Assembly (NCBI GenBank): GCA_018399235.1
Contig: JAGYOX010000012.1
Coordinates: 1-39,688, forward strand
Direction of reading: 5' to 3'
Length of the DNA stretch: 39,688 nucleotides
DNA from: Desulfobacterales bacterium
Lineage (GTDB): Bacteria; Desulfobacterota; Desulfobacteria; Desulfobacterales; Desulfosalsimonadaceae
Positions 1 through 7,805 of this stretch are shown here, piece by piece. A program made the position numbers and the translations under genes. The first letter of the stretch is position 1; every line of letters begins with the position of its first letter. The notes below the pieces were generated by a model. The model was not told the origin of the DNA. It saw only the letters and a program-made list of their open reading frames with translations, and ran no database searches.

Positions 1-445
1 TAAGGCTGTTCGTTCTGTTTTGATAAGCCTTGCGCCATGCTTTTATATCTTCATGGCTTGAATCACTTATAACCCCGGCTGTCATCCATCTTTGGGCAAA
101 GATTTCAACTAACCTTTCCATGAGCTCTATTTCATAAGGGGAAAAATAGTCTAAATCCGGCTCACCCTGGGTAGCTACATATTCCCCATAATCATTTTTC
201 TTGAAGCTGTATTTATCTGTATCTTTTTTGTCTTTGTAGATTTCCATTGGAACCGGCCCCCGTTCCATCGCACAGTATGTTAATTCAATAGCGGGCTTAC
301 CGGTTTCCCTTATGCTTGTAAAATCAAGAAAAGCTAAGTATTTGTAAAGGTGGGTTTGATAAAGAGGCCTCTTGGCTTTTTTGTAATGTCTCTTGGCAAA
401 AAAAGCTACTGCATTTTTAATTTTTTCTTCTCTATAGGGAATCAT
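1..445 (-). CDS. Panacea/SocA-type antitoxin domain protein, 3' end cut by window edge
   Basis: An open frame runs from an ATG at 445-443 on the minus strand to the left edge of the window with no stop (about 148 codons seen). The translation opens MIPYREEKIKNAVAFFAKR. It carries the pattern I associate with the Panacea (SocA, DUF4065) fold: a LYKYLAFLDF helix near residue 33, a GKPAIELTYCAMERGPVPMEIY stretch-like segment near 48-70, and an SSHEDIKAWRKAY segment near 128-140, which matches the family's C-terminal 'S-H...W' motif. Family members act as antitoxins, either as proteolytic adaptors (SocA) or as chaperone-like neutralisers of very diverse toxins. A cognate toxin gene is normally adjacent. 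None is visible to the right, so it should lie left of the window. A weak GAGG-type ribosome site precedes the ATG. The domain call is by eye. Confidence 0.75.
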   Translation of the reverse strand, partial: MIPYREEKIKNAVAFFAKRHYKKAKRPLYQTHLYKYLAFLDFTSIRETGKPAIELTYCAMERGPVPMEIYKDKKDTDKYSFKKNDYGEYVATQGEPDLDYFSPYEIELMERLVEIFAQRWMTAGVISDSSHEDIKAWRKAYQNRTNSL

Positions 446-693
446 AGTTTCTTATCCCTCTGATAAATTGTACCTTTATAAAAATCATATAATACAAGAA
501 ATAATAAAATGCAAATATACTTAAAAATGTCAAATAAAAATCTCGACTCCCACTCCGGCGACCGGGATTTTTCATGTTGACAAATATACCCTGCAAAATA
601 TAGAAAATGGGTGCGTATAGGGTGCAGATTCTTGCAAGTTACACGCACCCGGAGGTCATTAAAAATATATAACTTATTGAAATTATTAAAACT
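446..693. other. Gene-poor stretch with inverted repeats next to a putative attachment site
   Basis: I see no convincing gene here; a 68-codon minus-strand frame at 442-648 is low-complexity and overlaps the antitoxin start. Two structured elements are visible. At 536-572 the arms AAAAATC and GATTTTT enclose a GC-rich core, a hairpin that could act as a terminator. At 609-650 the arms GGGTGCGT (609-616) and ACGCACCC (643-650) enclose a second partial repeat (GGGTGC at 620-625) and the palindrome CTTGCAAG (631-638). Such clustered repeats beside an attachment site could be recombinase arm-type sites, but this is inference. Confidence 0.4.
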
Positions 694-718
694 ACTTGAA
701 TCCGGCCTTCGGCACCAC
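694..718 (+). other. Possible attachment-site remnant: 3' end of a tRNA-Leu-like sequence
   Basis: The bases TTGAATCCGGCCTTCGGCAC followed by CA (696-717) read like the T-loop, T-stem 3' side, acceptor 3' strand and CCA of a tRNA-Leu, whose genes in many bacteria begin GCCGAAG and end CTTCGGCACCA. The matching 5' half of a tRNA (acceptor 5' strand, D-arm, anticodon arm) is not visible upstream. This is therefore a fragment, as left by tyrosine-integrase elements that duplicate the 3' end of their target tRNA. The flanks are AT-rich, and a Panacea-type antitoxin gene lies on the left side, in keeping with an element boundary. Without the other copy of the repeat this remains a hypothesis. Confidence 0.4.
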
Positions 719-790
719 TAAAAAATTTAGCCTTGTCTTCTTGAAGTGGCCTCTGCAAGGTTTGTTTGTGGATAGAAAACAGGTGTAAGA

Positions 791-982
791 TTGAGTTTCA
801 GGAAATTACCGCCCAGCCTACGTAAAATTTACAAACCCCTTCATTTTTATACAATCAAACTGCCATTTATATATATCATGATACCAATCGGGTTTATTTT
901 TGAATACCTGATTACATTTCCGTTTATTATCCTTGCATGGCTTGACCGGCCTTCATCAAAAAAACGCCGCCGCAACTGTTAA
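791..982 (+). CDS. Small predicted membrane protein, uncertain
   Basis: This 63-codon frame starts at TTG 791, with an in-frame ATG at residue 29 as the alternative. It has one clear hydrophobic segment (about residues 26-50, rich in Ile, Phe and Leu) followed by a very basic tail (SSKKRRRNC), a positive-inside arrangement for a single-pass membrane peptide. I do not recognise a family. The ribosome site is weak, the start is not ATG, and the gene is isolated, so it may be spurious. Between its end and 1188 I see no gene, only a short inverted repeat (AAGCGCC at 1043-1049 and GGCGCTT at 1068-1074). Confidence 0.25.
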   Translation: MSFRKLPPSLRKIYKPLHFYTIKLPFIYIMIPIGFIFEYLITFPFIILAWLDRPSSKKRRRNC

Positions 983-1188
983 CCCTTATTGGGCTTGGAT
1001 CAACCGGGGATGCTACGTATTCAATTCAGGCATCCGGGCATAAAGCGCCTTTCGGGTAAACCGGCCGGGCGCTTAAAAGGTGCTCCGCTTCTCCTAATAT
1101 CAGTGGATTTAACACAGTTTGACAATTTATACCGTTCATTTTAAATTTAAATAAGATAATCATATTTTAAGTCAGGGAATAAAATAAA

Positions 1189-1599
1189 TTGCTAAACAGA
1201 TATTTTTTCCGAACATCAATGCGGGGTGGTAAATCTAATGCAGATGTGAAGGAAAAAGAAGAGGAAAAGGAAGAGGAGAAAGAGGAACCCTTTTACCTTT
1301 GCCGCCAGTGCCTAAACCCCATTACGCCGAAATCGGCAAAAATTATTGTCAGCGGTTCCCATCAGCACACATTTGCCAATCCCCATGGTATGGTATTTGA
1401 TATTGGTTGTTTCAGCATTGCCGAAGGATGCGGGGCGGTTGGTATGCCCACAGACGAGTTCACCTGGTTTACCGGTTATATATGGAGAGTCGTCCTTTGC
1501 CGGGCCTGCCTGACCCATATGGGCTGGTTGTTTACCTCTGCTGGTAATGACAGTTTCTTTGGCCTGATCTTGGATCGCCTAATTGAATCCGAAAATTGA
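1189..1599 (+). CDS. Stand-alone CULT-domain protein (bacterial cereblon homologue)
   Basis: The protein has 136 residues, beginning at TTG 1189; an in-frame ATG at 1219 (residue 11) is a possible alternative, and neither has a strong ribosome site. Residues 20-33 are an almost pure Lys/Glu segment, probably disordered. Residues 36-133 match the CULT domain, the thalidomide-binding domain of cereblon. Zinc-ligand pairs are CRQC at 38-41 and CRAC at 104-107. The three cage tryptophans are W93, W99 and W113, spaced 6 and 14 as in human cereblon (W380/W386/W400) and in the Magnetospirillum protein MsCI4. SGSHQHTFANPHG near 55-67 and EFTWFTGYIW near 90-99 are also typical. There is no Lon-like N-terminal or DDB1-binding part. 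The known ligand class is the glutarimide/succinimide moiety, including C-terminal cyclic imides. The native bacterial role is not established, and the gene stands alone here. Confidence 0.9.
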   Translation: MLNRYFFRTSMRGGKSNADVKEKEEEKEEEKEEPFYLCRQCLNPITPKSAKIIVSGSHQHTFANPHGMVFDIGCFSIAEGCGAVGMPTDEFTWFTGYIWRVVLCRACLTHMGWLFTSAGNDSFFGLILDRLIESEN

Positions 1600-1615
1600 T
1601 GGCTTTGTAAAAAGT
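1596..1615 (+). repeat. Short dispersed repeat, copy A (TTGATGGCTTYGYAAA type)
   Basis: TTGATGGCTTTGTAAAAAGT at 1596-1615 resembles 29847-29866 (TTGATGGCTTCGCAAATAGT), differing at three of twenty positions. At the second site it is one arm of an inverted repeat. Here it overlaps the stop codon of the CULT gene (TGA 1597-1599). It probably belongs to a small intergenic repeat family; two copies in one window is thin evidence. Confidence 0.4.
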
Positions 1616-1714
1616 CGATTTTGAGACGGCAAAATTTCCTTTTATTTTCTGTTTGTTTATAGTATAAAGGAAGTGAAAAGTTCAGCTTTTACCTGAAACT
1701 TTAGAGAGGCTGGC

Positions 1715-2623
1715 ATGAAAAATAACAGAGTTGCCCCTCATCCTTACAGAATTTTCTGGCTGATGCTCTTCCTAATCGGTCCTCTGCTCATGGTTTCTTC
1801 CGATAGCGCTCATTCAGAAATGGTAATGAATGAACTCTCAGAAATACAAGATGCTGTATTCCATTTATCACCCCGAAGCTATACATTTGATGCTGAATCA
1901 TACAAGGCCGATCAGTATATAGATCTTGACCAGGCGGAATTTTTCATCTGGGCCGCGGAACCCCCTAAAAATCTTGAGGCAGATGGAAATTACCCTTACA
2001 GGGTGGTGGACCATAACGTGCGAGACAATGATTTGGAAATTACTTTAAGTTATGCGTGTGCCGGCTGTCCTTCCCAACACAGACTATACCTGAGTCGCGA
2101 CGACATTTTTAAATCAGAATACATCGATCGATCGTTTCCCCTTGCCCCTCCGGATGATCGCAGATATCGCCATCATTTTCGTGAAACTAAACACAAGAAG
2201 CCGGGATACCAAAAGCGGATGAATCCACCGAGATTTTTCGAGGGCGCCTATGATGTTCGAGAACCCTTTCACCATCAACGCGTAGAAATGGTATATTTTG
2301 GATATGATCGTGAGATTGATAAGAGCGAGGCTTTGCATAGATCACCTGATGGGAGCGATCTTAACGGCTATATGGAGGGTGCATATATACATGCCAAGGG
2401 TTGTGTAACCGTCTGGGTAGGTGAAACCCATTTTTTTGATCGGTGTTCATTTGAAAGTAAAGAGCCAGAATACACAGGCAGATGCGACTGTTCTCCTAAA
2501 AAACTGACTCAACCGGCTAAACATAGAAGAGACGAATATTTAGAGAAATGGAATTTTCCAGTGTGCCCAATTGAAAGAAAAGAACCGCCATTTACAGGCA
2601 GATGCGGCTGCAGCGGAAATTAA
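1715..2623 (+). CDS. Secreted Cys-rich protein of unknown function
   Basis: The protein has 302 residues. ATG 1715 follows an AGAGAGG ribosome site. Residues 1-35 form a signal peptide: basic start, then the hydrophobic run IFWLMLFLIGPLLMV, then a small-residue cleavage region near SAHSE. The mature part is hydrophilic and rich in Arg, His and Tyr. It has a CAGC pair near residue 116 and two C-terminal tandem copies of a motif of the form C-x5-6-KEP-x-[YF]-TGRC-x-CS (around residues 248-264 and 284-300). These conserved cysteines suggest disulfides or metal binding after export. I do not recognise a family. No operon partner is evident; the next gene starts 230 bases later from its own promoter. 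Confidence 0.65.
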   Translation: MKNNRVAPHPYRIFWLMLFLIGPLLMVSSDSAHSEMVMNELSEIQDAVFHLSPRSYTFDAESYKADQYIDLDQAEFFIWAAEPPKNLEADGNYPYRVVDHNVRDNDLEITLSYACAGCPSQHRLYLSRDDIFKSEYIDRSFPLAPPDDRRYRHHFRETKHKKPGYQKRMNPPRFFEGAYDVREPFHHQRVEMVYFGYDREIDKSEALHRSPDGSDLNGYMEGAYIHAKGCVTVWVGETHFFDRCSFESKEPEYTGRCDCSPKKLTQPAKHRRDEYLEKWNFPVCPIERKEPPFTGRCGCSGN

Positions 2624-2782
2624 ACCGGCCTCTTCAGCCGCTCCCCCGCTTCTTACATATCTTTAGAAAATGGATTATCCCTTTTGCACCTTGAAACTCT
2701 CCTTTACATGGTTGAGTTTAAAAAAAATCGAATGATTTTAAACTTAGAGGATTTAAGGTTTTCTAAACGATCCGCTTTTTTA

Positions 2783-2811
2783 TTGACTTAATTTTATAAC
2801 TATCCTAATAG
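2783..2811 (+). promoter_or_regulatory. Candidate promoter for the EF-G gene
   Basis: TTGACT (2783-2788), 17 bases, then TAATAG (2806-2811) form a sigma-70-like pair about 45 bases before the EF-G start. The -10 region lies in CCTAATAGG (2804-2812), a short palindrome around a central A that could be an operator half. This is based on sequence only. Confidence 0.4.
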
Positions 2812-2853
2812 GTATAGATTTTTGTTATAAAATTTAATAATTAAAGAGAGAGT

Positions 2854-4941
2854 ATGTACGCTAACATCGAAAAAGTCAGAAACATAGGGATCAGCGCCCA
2901 TATTGATTCGGGAAAGACAACCCTGACCGAAAGAATTCTGTATTTAACCAAACGAATTCATAAAATACATGAAGTGCGGGGCAAAGACGGTGTCGGGGCA
3001 ACCATGGATTCAATGGCCCTCGAAAAAGAAAGGGGCATTACCATCGCCTCTGCAGCGACTTACTGTGAATGGGGTGAAAACGAGATCAATATTATCGACA
3101 CGCCGGGTCACGTCGACTTTACCATTGAAGTTGAGCGGGCGCTGCGTGTTCTTGATGGAGCGGTGATGGTTTTGTGCGCGGTTGGCGGGGTACAATCACA
3201 GTCTATAACTGTCGACCAGCAGATGAAGCGATACAATGTCCCTTGTATTGCATTTATTAACAAGTGCGACAGAAGCGGCGCAAATCCCTTCCGGGTGATC
3301 AACCAGCTAAAAGAAAAATTGGGCCATAATGCGGTGGCTTTACAGATACCGATCGGGCTTGAAGCTGATCATAAAGGAATTATAGACCTCATATCAATGA
3401 AAGCCTTATATTTTGAGGGTGAATTTGGCGATAAGGTGCGTGAGGATAAAATTCCCGATGTTTTTGCTGAAACCGCCCGCCAGAAAAGAGAAGAACTCAT
3501 TGACGCGGCCTCTATGTTTTCTGATAAATTGACGGAGCTTGCACTTGAAGATCAGGATGTACCTGAAGACCTGTTAATTAATGCCATACGCGCAGGGGCG
3601 CTGAAAAGGGAATTGACCCCTGTGTTTATGGGCTCGGCATATAAGAATAAAGGCGTACAGCCGCTTCTAGATGGCGTCGATCGGTATCTCCCCTCCCCTA
3701 CTGATGTGGAAAATGTTGCCCTTGATATAGACAATGATGAGACGCCGGTAAAACTCTCCTGTAGCACAAATGAACCGCTTGTGGCGCTTGCCTTTAAACT
3801 TGAAGAAGGGAAATACGGGCAGCTGACCTATATTCGGGTTTACCAGGGGGAGTTAAAAAAGGGGGATACAGCCATTAACGCCCGAACCGGACAAACGGTA
3901 AAATTCGGACGTGTAGTGCGTATGCACGCGGATCAAATGGAAGAGATTGACCGTATACCCGCCGGCTATATCGGCGCCTTCTTCGGCATAGATTGTGTAT
4001 CCGGAGACTCTTTTACATCAAAAAGCAATAAGATCTCAATGACTTCCATGTATATCCCCAAACCGGTCATATCGCTTGCCGTTCAGGCCAATGACATAAA
4101 GTCTGAAACCAATATGGCAAAGGCCTTAAACCGGTTTACCAAGGAAGACCCGACATTTACCACATTTATAAATGAAGAGACAGGGGATACGTTAATTTCC
4201 GGTATGGGGGAATTGCATCTGGAAGTCTACCTCGAACGTATGCGCAGGGAGTACAACGCATCCATATCGGTCGGGGAGCCGCGTGTCGCCTATCGCGAAA
4301 CCATCACCAGGGAAAGCACCTTTGACTACACACATAAAAAACAAACCGGCGGTGCCGGACAGTTCGGCCGGATAGCCGGCTTCATCGAACCTTTTCCCGA
4401 AGAAGAATTTGTTTTTGAAGACCGGATCTCCGGCGGTGTAATCCCCACACATTTTATCCCGGCCTGTGAAAAGGGCTTCAAAGAATGCATGACAAAAGGC
4501 CCAGCCTTTAAATATCCGGTCACCGGTATAAAGGTGACAATCAATGACGGCGCCAGCCATTCGGTTGATTCCTCTGAAATGGCATTTAAAGCTGCAGCCA
4601 AAGGAGCGTTTCGTCAGGCATACAACAAGGCGGCGCCCGTCCTGCTTGAGCCTGTCATGAAGGTGGTCGTTGAAACGCCTTCGGAATTCCAAGGAACTGT
4701 CATGGGAACGCTAACCCAGAGACGGGGGATTATTGTCGGCTCCCAGGATGAAGGCGCGTCAAGCATTATTGAAGCCCGGGTACCACTTGCTGAAATGTTT
4801 GGCTACACCACCGTGCTTCGCTCGTTAACCCAGGGCAAAGCCCAGTTTACAATGGAATTTTTTACCTATAAACAGGTGCCGCAATCTATTGCTGAGGAAG
4901 TTATTAAAAAAAATGAAAAAGCCACAAAGACCGGAACCTGA
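2854..4941 (+). CDS. fusA: Translation elongation factor G (mitochondrial/spirochaete-like EF-G1 type)
   Basis: The protein has 695 residues, full length for EF-G, with ATG 2854 after AGAGAGAG. It is the GTPase that drives translocation of tRNA and mRNA on the ribosome. G-motifs are visible: P-loop AHIDSGKT (15-22), the switch I segment ending [16 protein letters not shown] (G3), and NKCD (G4). The order is then domain II, the III-V region including a GGAGQFGR segment in domain IV, and the C-terminal RRG-type segment of domain V. Wording such as [13 protein letters not shown] and [21 protein letters not shown] is characteristic of the mitochondrial EF-G1/spdEFG1 group rather than the classical str-operon EF-G. 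No rpsL, rpsG or tuf gene is nearby, which fits a second EF-G paralogue. A RecA-like ATPase gene follows closely. Confidence 0.95.
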   Translation: MYANIEKVRNIGISAHIDSGKTTLTERILYLTKRIHKIHEVRGKDGVGATMDSMALEKERGITIASAATYCEWGENEINIIDTPGHVDFTIEVERALRVLDGAVMVLCAVGGVQSQSITVDQQMKRYNVPCIAFINKCDRSGANPFRVINQLKEKLGHNAVALQIPIGLEADHKGIIDLISMKALYFEGEFGDKVREDKIPDVFAETARQKREELIDAASMFSDKLTELALEDQDVPEDLLINAIRAGALKRELTPVFMGSAYKNKGVQPLLDGVDRYLPSPTDVENVALDIDNDETPVKLSCSTNEPLVALAFKLEEGKYGQLTYIRVYQGELKKGDTAINARTGQTVKFGRVVRMHADQMEEIDRIPAGYIGAFFGIDCVSGDSFTSKSNKISMTSMYIPKPVISLAVQANDIKSETNMAKALNRFTKEDPTFTTFINEETGDTLISGMGELHLEVYLERMRREYNASISVGEPRVAYRETITRESTFDYTHKKQTGGAGQFGRIAGFIEPFPEEEFVFEDRISGGVIPTHFIPACEKGFKECMTKGPAFKYPVTGIKVTINDGASHSVDSSEMAFKAAAKGAFRQAYNKAAPVLLEPVMKVVVETPSEFQGTVMGTLTQRRGIIVGSQDEGASSIIEARVPLAEMFGYTTVLRSLTQGKAQFTMEFFTYKQVPQSIAEEVIKKNEKATKTGT

Positions 4942-4971
4942 CAATTCATAGATAAAGGGATGGGAAAAACT

Positions 4972-5673
4972 ATGCTTAAAAAATCATTGATTATTCGTGA
5001 TCCACTAAAGCTTCTCGGCCTGGAAACAGATCAAACCTTTCAGGAAAGGGGTTGCGGGGCTATTTTTGCAAGAGCTGGCGTGGGAAAAACCGCCTTACTG
5101 GTTCAGCTTGCCATCAATAGCCTATTACAGGAAAAGCCTGTGCTCCATATCAGTTTGAAAGACCCCGTGGACAAGGTAGACCTTTGGTACAAAGAAGTTT
5201 TTCAGAATATAACGAAACTCAATGATATCCGCCCGGCGGATCGGCTCTGGGACGAAATGCTTCCCTACCGGTTTATCATGACTTTTGAAAGCAGCTCGTT
5301 CAGTCTGGACAGACTGATGGATAAAATAGAAGAATTGCGCTCCCAGAAAATTTTTTCACCAAAATTGATAATGATAGACGGCTTTTCGATAACAGATGCC
5401 AATCCTGAAGAATTGGACAGGCTCAAAGAATTCGCATTGGCCAATGGTTTCATTATTTGGTTTACCATCCGCGGCCATCGAGGTGAATCGCAAGCGCCCA
5501 ACACTTTCTCCTTGGAGTTTGTCAATCATTACGGAGACTTTTTTGATGTCATCCTCCAGCTTTCTCCGGAAAAGGACCAGGTTCAGGTTAAACCCTTAAA
5601 AAAAGAAACCGCGAACCAGCCGCATCTGTTCCTTGATCCGTCAACCCTACTGATACGAGAAAATAGGGTTTAA
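4972..5673 (+). CDS. RecA/KaiC-like P-loop ATPase, single domain
   Basis: The gene follows the EF-G gene by about 30 bases and is probably co-transcribed. ATG 4972 is preferred because AAAGGGA (4954-4960) is well placed for it; ATG 4960 would sit on top of that site. The product is about 233 residues. The Walker A motif is ARAGVGKT (about residues 33-40), followed by a helix typical of RecA-fold proteins, and the Walker B strand is KLIMIDGF in the middle of the protein. The later TIRGHR segment resembles the sensor/switch region of KaiC/RadA-like ATPases. There is no second KaiC repeat, zinc finger or Lon-like part. Proteins of this type bind ATP and often act as regulatory or DNA-linked switches. 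The substrate is unknown, and the link to EF-G is positional only. Confidence 0.65.
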   Translation: MLKKSLIIRDPLKLLGLETDQTFQERGCGAIFARAGVGKTALLVQLAINSLLQEKPVLHISLKDPVDKVDLWYKEVFQNITKLNDIRPADRLWDEMLPYRFIMTFESSSFSLDRLMDKIEELRSQKIFSPKLIMIDGFSITDANPEELDRLKEFALANGFIIWFTIRGHRGESQAPNTFSLEFVNHYGDFFDVILQLSPEKDQVQVKPLKKETANQPHLFLDPSTLLIRENRV

Positions 5674-5857
5674 TAATGGCATAGTCAGGCCCCCTCCTTA
5701 TAACGGTTCAACGGTTTTAAAATCGCTCGTTAAATAAAATATCCTGGCCCAAAGGACCAGGTTTTTTACAATCGAATAAAGCCCTGACAATTTCGTAAAA
5801 AGCGATTTATTCCGCTGGCGCGGCATTTTTGCAGAAAGGAACTTTTGCGACAGGTTA

Positions 5858-5930
5858 AAGGCACTAAGGCACTGAGGCACTAAGCTTTTGATTTTTTTAA
5901 CCTTATACCTTATACCCTATACCTTAAACC
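5858..5930 (+). repeat. Degenerate short tandem repeats in a 439-base gene-free gap
   Basis: Between 5674 and 6112 I see no supported gene. At 5858-5883 the unit AAGGCACT(A/G) is repeated three times, and at 5901-5930 CCTTATA-type units (CCTTATACC, TTATACC, CTATACC, TTAAACC) follow. The two blocks are only 17 bases apart. Similar short-unit blocks occur at 18021-18123. They are untranslated and may be decayed extragenic repeats. Confidence 0.5.
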
Positions 5931-5992
5931 GTTAAGTTACTTAGAAGGTTCCTCCCCCCATGAACTTTACGTTTTGGGTAAATTTATTTTAA

Positions 5993-6021
5993 TTGCAGAA
6001 TATTAAATTAAGTGTTATGAA
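5993..6021 (+). promoter_or_regulatory. Weak candidate promoter for the outer-membrane protein gene
   Basis: TTGCAG (5993-5998), a 17-base spacer and TATGAA (6016-6021) lie about 90 bases before the start at 6113. The AT-rich surroundings make chance matches likely. Confidence 0.25.
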
Positions 6022-6112
6022 AAAAAGACGCGTTAATTTTTGAAATAATAACATGGTTTAGGAAAGTAAATTTGAGTCTCACTTACTTAACTCTCAAAAA
6101 GGGGAATCGCTT

Positions 6113-7123
6113 ATGAAATTGTCCGCCCGGATTCTCTTATCCACATTTTTATCTTTTTCAATTACTCTTGTGTTTTTGGGTCAGGGCTATGCCAAGCCGA
6201 CCTGCGGTATTTTATGGTTTTATCCGGATAAAGCATCGACGGAGAACTATGAAAGCCGTTATATTACCAACCGTTATACTCTTTTGCTGGATCAATTGAA
6301 TATTTATGAGGTGATCCCACCGGAAGAGATTGAACAGTCAATCGGTGCAGACCAGATGATGGAGCCGTGCAAGGAAAAAGGGTGTGCAATAGATATTGGA
6401 AAAAAGGTCGATGCTGATTACATGATTTACGGGACGTTGGGCCATGTCGGTAAATTATTCTCCATGGAAACGAGTTTTGTTAATGTCGAAACCGCTAATA
6501 TTGTAAATTCGACTGTTACTGACTTTGAGGGCACACAGGACGAATTTATTAAAGAGGCGCCACCCCATAACATCCGCTCGTTGCTTAATGTGCAGCAAAC
6601 GCCACCCGATTGGGGGGCACCGACTGTACCGACAGAAGAGGTTGAAAAAGCGCCACCAGAAAAAGCTAGGCCTATAGAGAAAGAGAAAAAGAAGAAGAAA
6701 ATAAAGGCCAAACCAAAAAAAGAGAAAGAACTCTCCTTTGGCCCTAGAATCGGTGGGGGCCTAAGCGACCGGGGGGTTGCTGAGTTTGGAATCGGATTTG
6801 AGGTGCAGTATTCCCATCTTTCGTTAACGGTCTTGGGAAATGATGACGGAGTTAGCGGTGGAATTTCATATTACTTGAATGCCGCGGGCAACTCGCCCTA
6901 TATAGCCCTGGTGGGCATTTACTATGATGAAGATACTGGAACTGATGAAATCGGACGAATAATCGGGCTCATGGCCGGTTATCGATACTGTATAACGGAG
7001 AATCTGGATGTGAATGCCGGTATTGGTATCGGATACAACAACTGGGACCAGACCGAAGGGGATAGGGATGATGACGACGAATGTGTGCCGCTTGGCATGA
7101 TATCCATTGGGTATATGTTTTAA
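6113..7123 (+). CDS. Predicted outer-membrane protein: periplasmic N-domain, Lys/Pro linker, beta-barrel C-domain
   Basis: The protein has 336 residues. ATG 6113 follows AAAAGGGGA. Residues 1-27 form a signal peptide ending at GYAKP. Residues 28-160 resemble the small TolB/CsgG-like alpha/beta domain that starts with a CGILWFYPDKAS strand and contains KGCAIDIGKKVDADYMIYGTL, wording typical of proteins that test 'is it present or not' motifs in FlgT/CsgG-like families. Residues 165-205 are a Pro/Lys/Glu-rich linker. Residues 207-336 alternate hydrophobic and polar residues (GPRIGGGLSD, FEVQYSHLSLTVLG, VGIYYDEDTG, AGYRYCITENL) and end in an aromatic residue (YMF), as expected for an outer-membrane beta-barrel. 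The function is unknown. It is monocistronic, with its own terminator downstream. Confidence 0.6.
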   Translation: MKLSARILLSTFLSFSITLVFLGQGYAKPTCGILWFYPDKASTENYESRYITNRYTLLLDQLNIYEVIPPEEIEQSIGADQMMEPCKEKGCAIDIGKKVDADYMIYGTLGHVGKLFSMETSFVNVETANIVNSTVTDFEGTQDEFIKEAPPHNIRSLLNVQQTPPDWGAPTVPTEEVEKAPPEKARPIEKEKKKKKIKAKPKKEKELSFGPRIGGGLSDRGVAEFGIGFEVQYSHLSLTVLGNDDGVSGGISYYLNAAGNSPYIALVGIYYDEDTGTDEIGRIIGLMAGYRYCITENLDVNAGIGIGYNNWDQTEGDRDDDDECVPLGMISIGYMF

Positions 7124-7184
7124 ACGCCTTTAAAAAGACTGGTAACTGTTTTACCGGCACGTTGATAATAAAAATCAAACTTTC

Positions 7185-7228
7185 AAGGGTTGTGGGGCAC
7201 TGTTAAATGGCTTCGCAACCCTTTTTTT
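7185..7228 (+). terminator. Rho-independent terminator after the outer-membrane protein gene
   Basis: AAGGGTTG (7185-7192) pairs with CAACCCTT (7216-7223) across a 23-base loop, and the 3' arm runs straight into a T run ending near 7228. It lies about 60 bases after the stop at 7123 and before the promoter of the next operon. Confidence 0.75.
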
Positions 7229-7281
7229 GTCCTTCTGTATTGCCATACGCCGATGCCGCTTTTTCGCGTGAAATGAAATCA

Positions 7282-7310
7282 TTGACAGATATGCTCCTTT
7301 TTTTTATTAA
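7282..7310 (+). promoter_or_regulatory. Sigma-70-type promoter for the NIL-ferredoxin/mnmA/mtaB operon
   Basis: TTGACA (7282-7287), a 17-base spacer and TATTAA (7305-7310) sit about 67 bases before the start of the first operon gene. The consensus -35, ideal spacing and position between a terminator and an operon make this a good candidate. Confidence 0.6.
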
Positions 7311-7376
7311 ATTGTTCTTGCTTTAATCAATGATAAACTTCGATGGTATTGTCGATAATAATATAGGGAGGCCGTA

Positions 7377-7805
7377 TTGTATTCAAAAATCCTTGTCCTT
7401 CAGTTTCCCAGCGGCGAAGTGAAGAAGCCTCTTGTCTGTTACTTGACCAAGTATTATGACCTGACATTCAATATTTTAAAAGCCACAATCTTCCCTCGCA
7501 AAGAGGGTATCATGGTTCTGGAGCTCTCGGGTTCCAAAAAAAATTTTAAAAATGGTGTTCAATATTTGAGAAACCAGGGTGTTGTTGTTAAAAACGCCTC
7601 TCAGGAAGTCACGCGGGACAACTCAAAATGCATTCATTGCGGCGCATGCACGGCTGTCTGCCCGACCGGCGCACTCTCTATTAAACGCCCGGAAATGTCA
7701 GTTGTCTTTGATCAAAAAAAATGCAGCGTCTGCGAACTTTGTGTTCGGGCTTGCCTGACGCGGGCCATGAAAATCCAGCCCTCATCAGAAACTTTTTTTG
7801 AATGA
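7377..7805 (+). CDS. NIL-domain 4Fe-4S ferredoxin
   Basis: The protein has 142 residues and starts at TTG 7377, chosen because GGAGG (7367-7371) is ideally spaced. Residues 1-75 are an ACT-like NIL domain, the small domain also found at the end of MetN transporters. Residues 80-132 carry two classic 4Fe-4S motifs, C85-x2-C88-x2-C91-x3-C95-P and C116-x2-C119-x2-C122-x3-C126. The second motif ends CLT rather than CP. In methanogens and other anaerobes, NIL-ferredoxins are tied to sulfur incorporation (homocysteine synthesis). Here the stop overlaps the mnmA start (ATGA), so the two are translationally coupled. This suggests delivery of electrons or sulfur to tRNA thiolation, which is an inference from context. 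Confidence 0.9.
   Translation: MYSKILVLQFPSGEVKKPLVCYLTKYYDLTFNILKATIFPRKEGIMVLELSGSKKNFKNGVQYLRNQGVVVKNASQEVTRDNSKCIHCGACTAVCPTGALSIKRPEMSVVFDQKKCSVCELCVRACLTRAMKIQPSSETFFE

Noticed and set aside
536-572. Second tRNA-like or attachment fragment around CGACTCCCACTCCGGCGACC
   Set aside because: It resembles a tRNA T-arm only loosely, lacks an acceptor end with CCA, and is better explained as a hairpin with AAAAATC/GATTTTT arms.
442-648. 68-codon minus-strand frame beside the Panacea-type gene
   Set aside because: It has a low-complexity hydrophobic tail and no plausible ribosome site, and it overlaps inverted repeats and the start of the better-supported gene.
4192-4692. 166-codon minus-strand frame inside the EF-G gene
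   Set aside because: It lies wholly within a conserved full-length EF-G coding region. The antisense frame has no family resemblance and reflects codon bias of the real gene.
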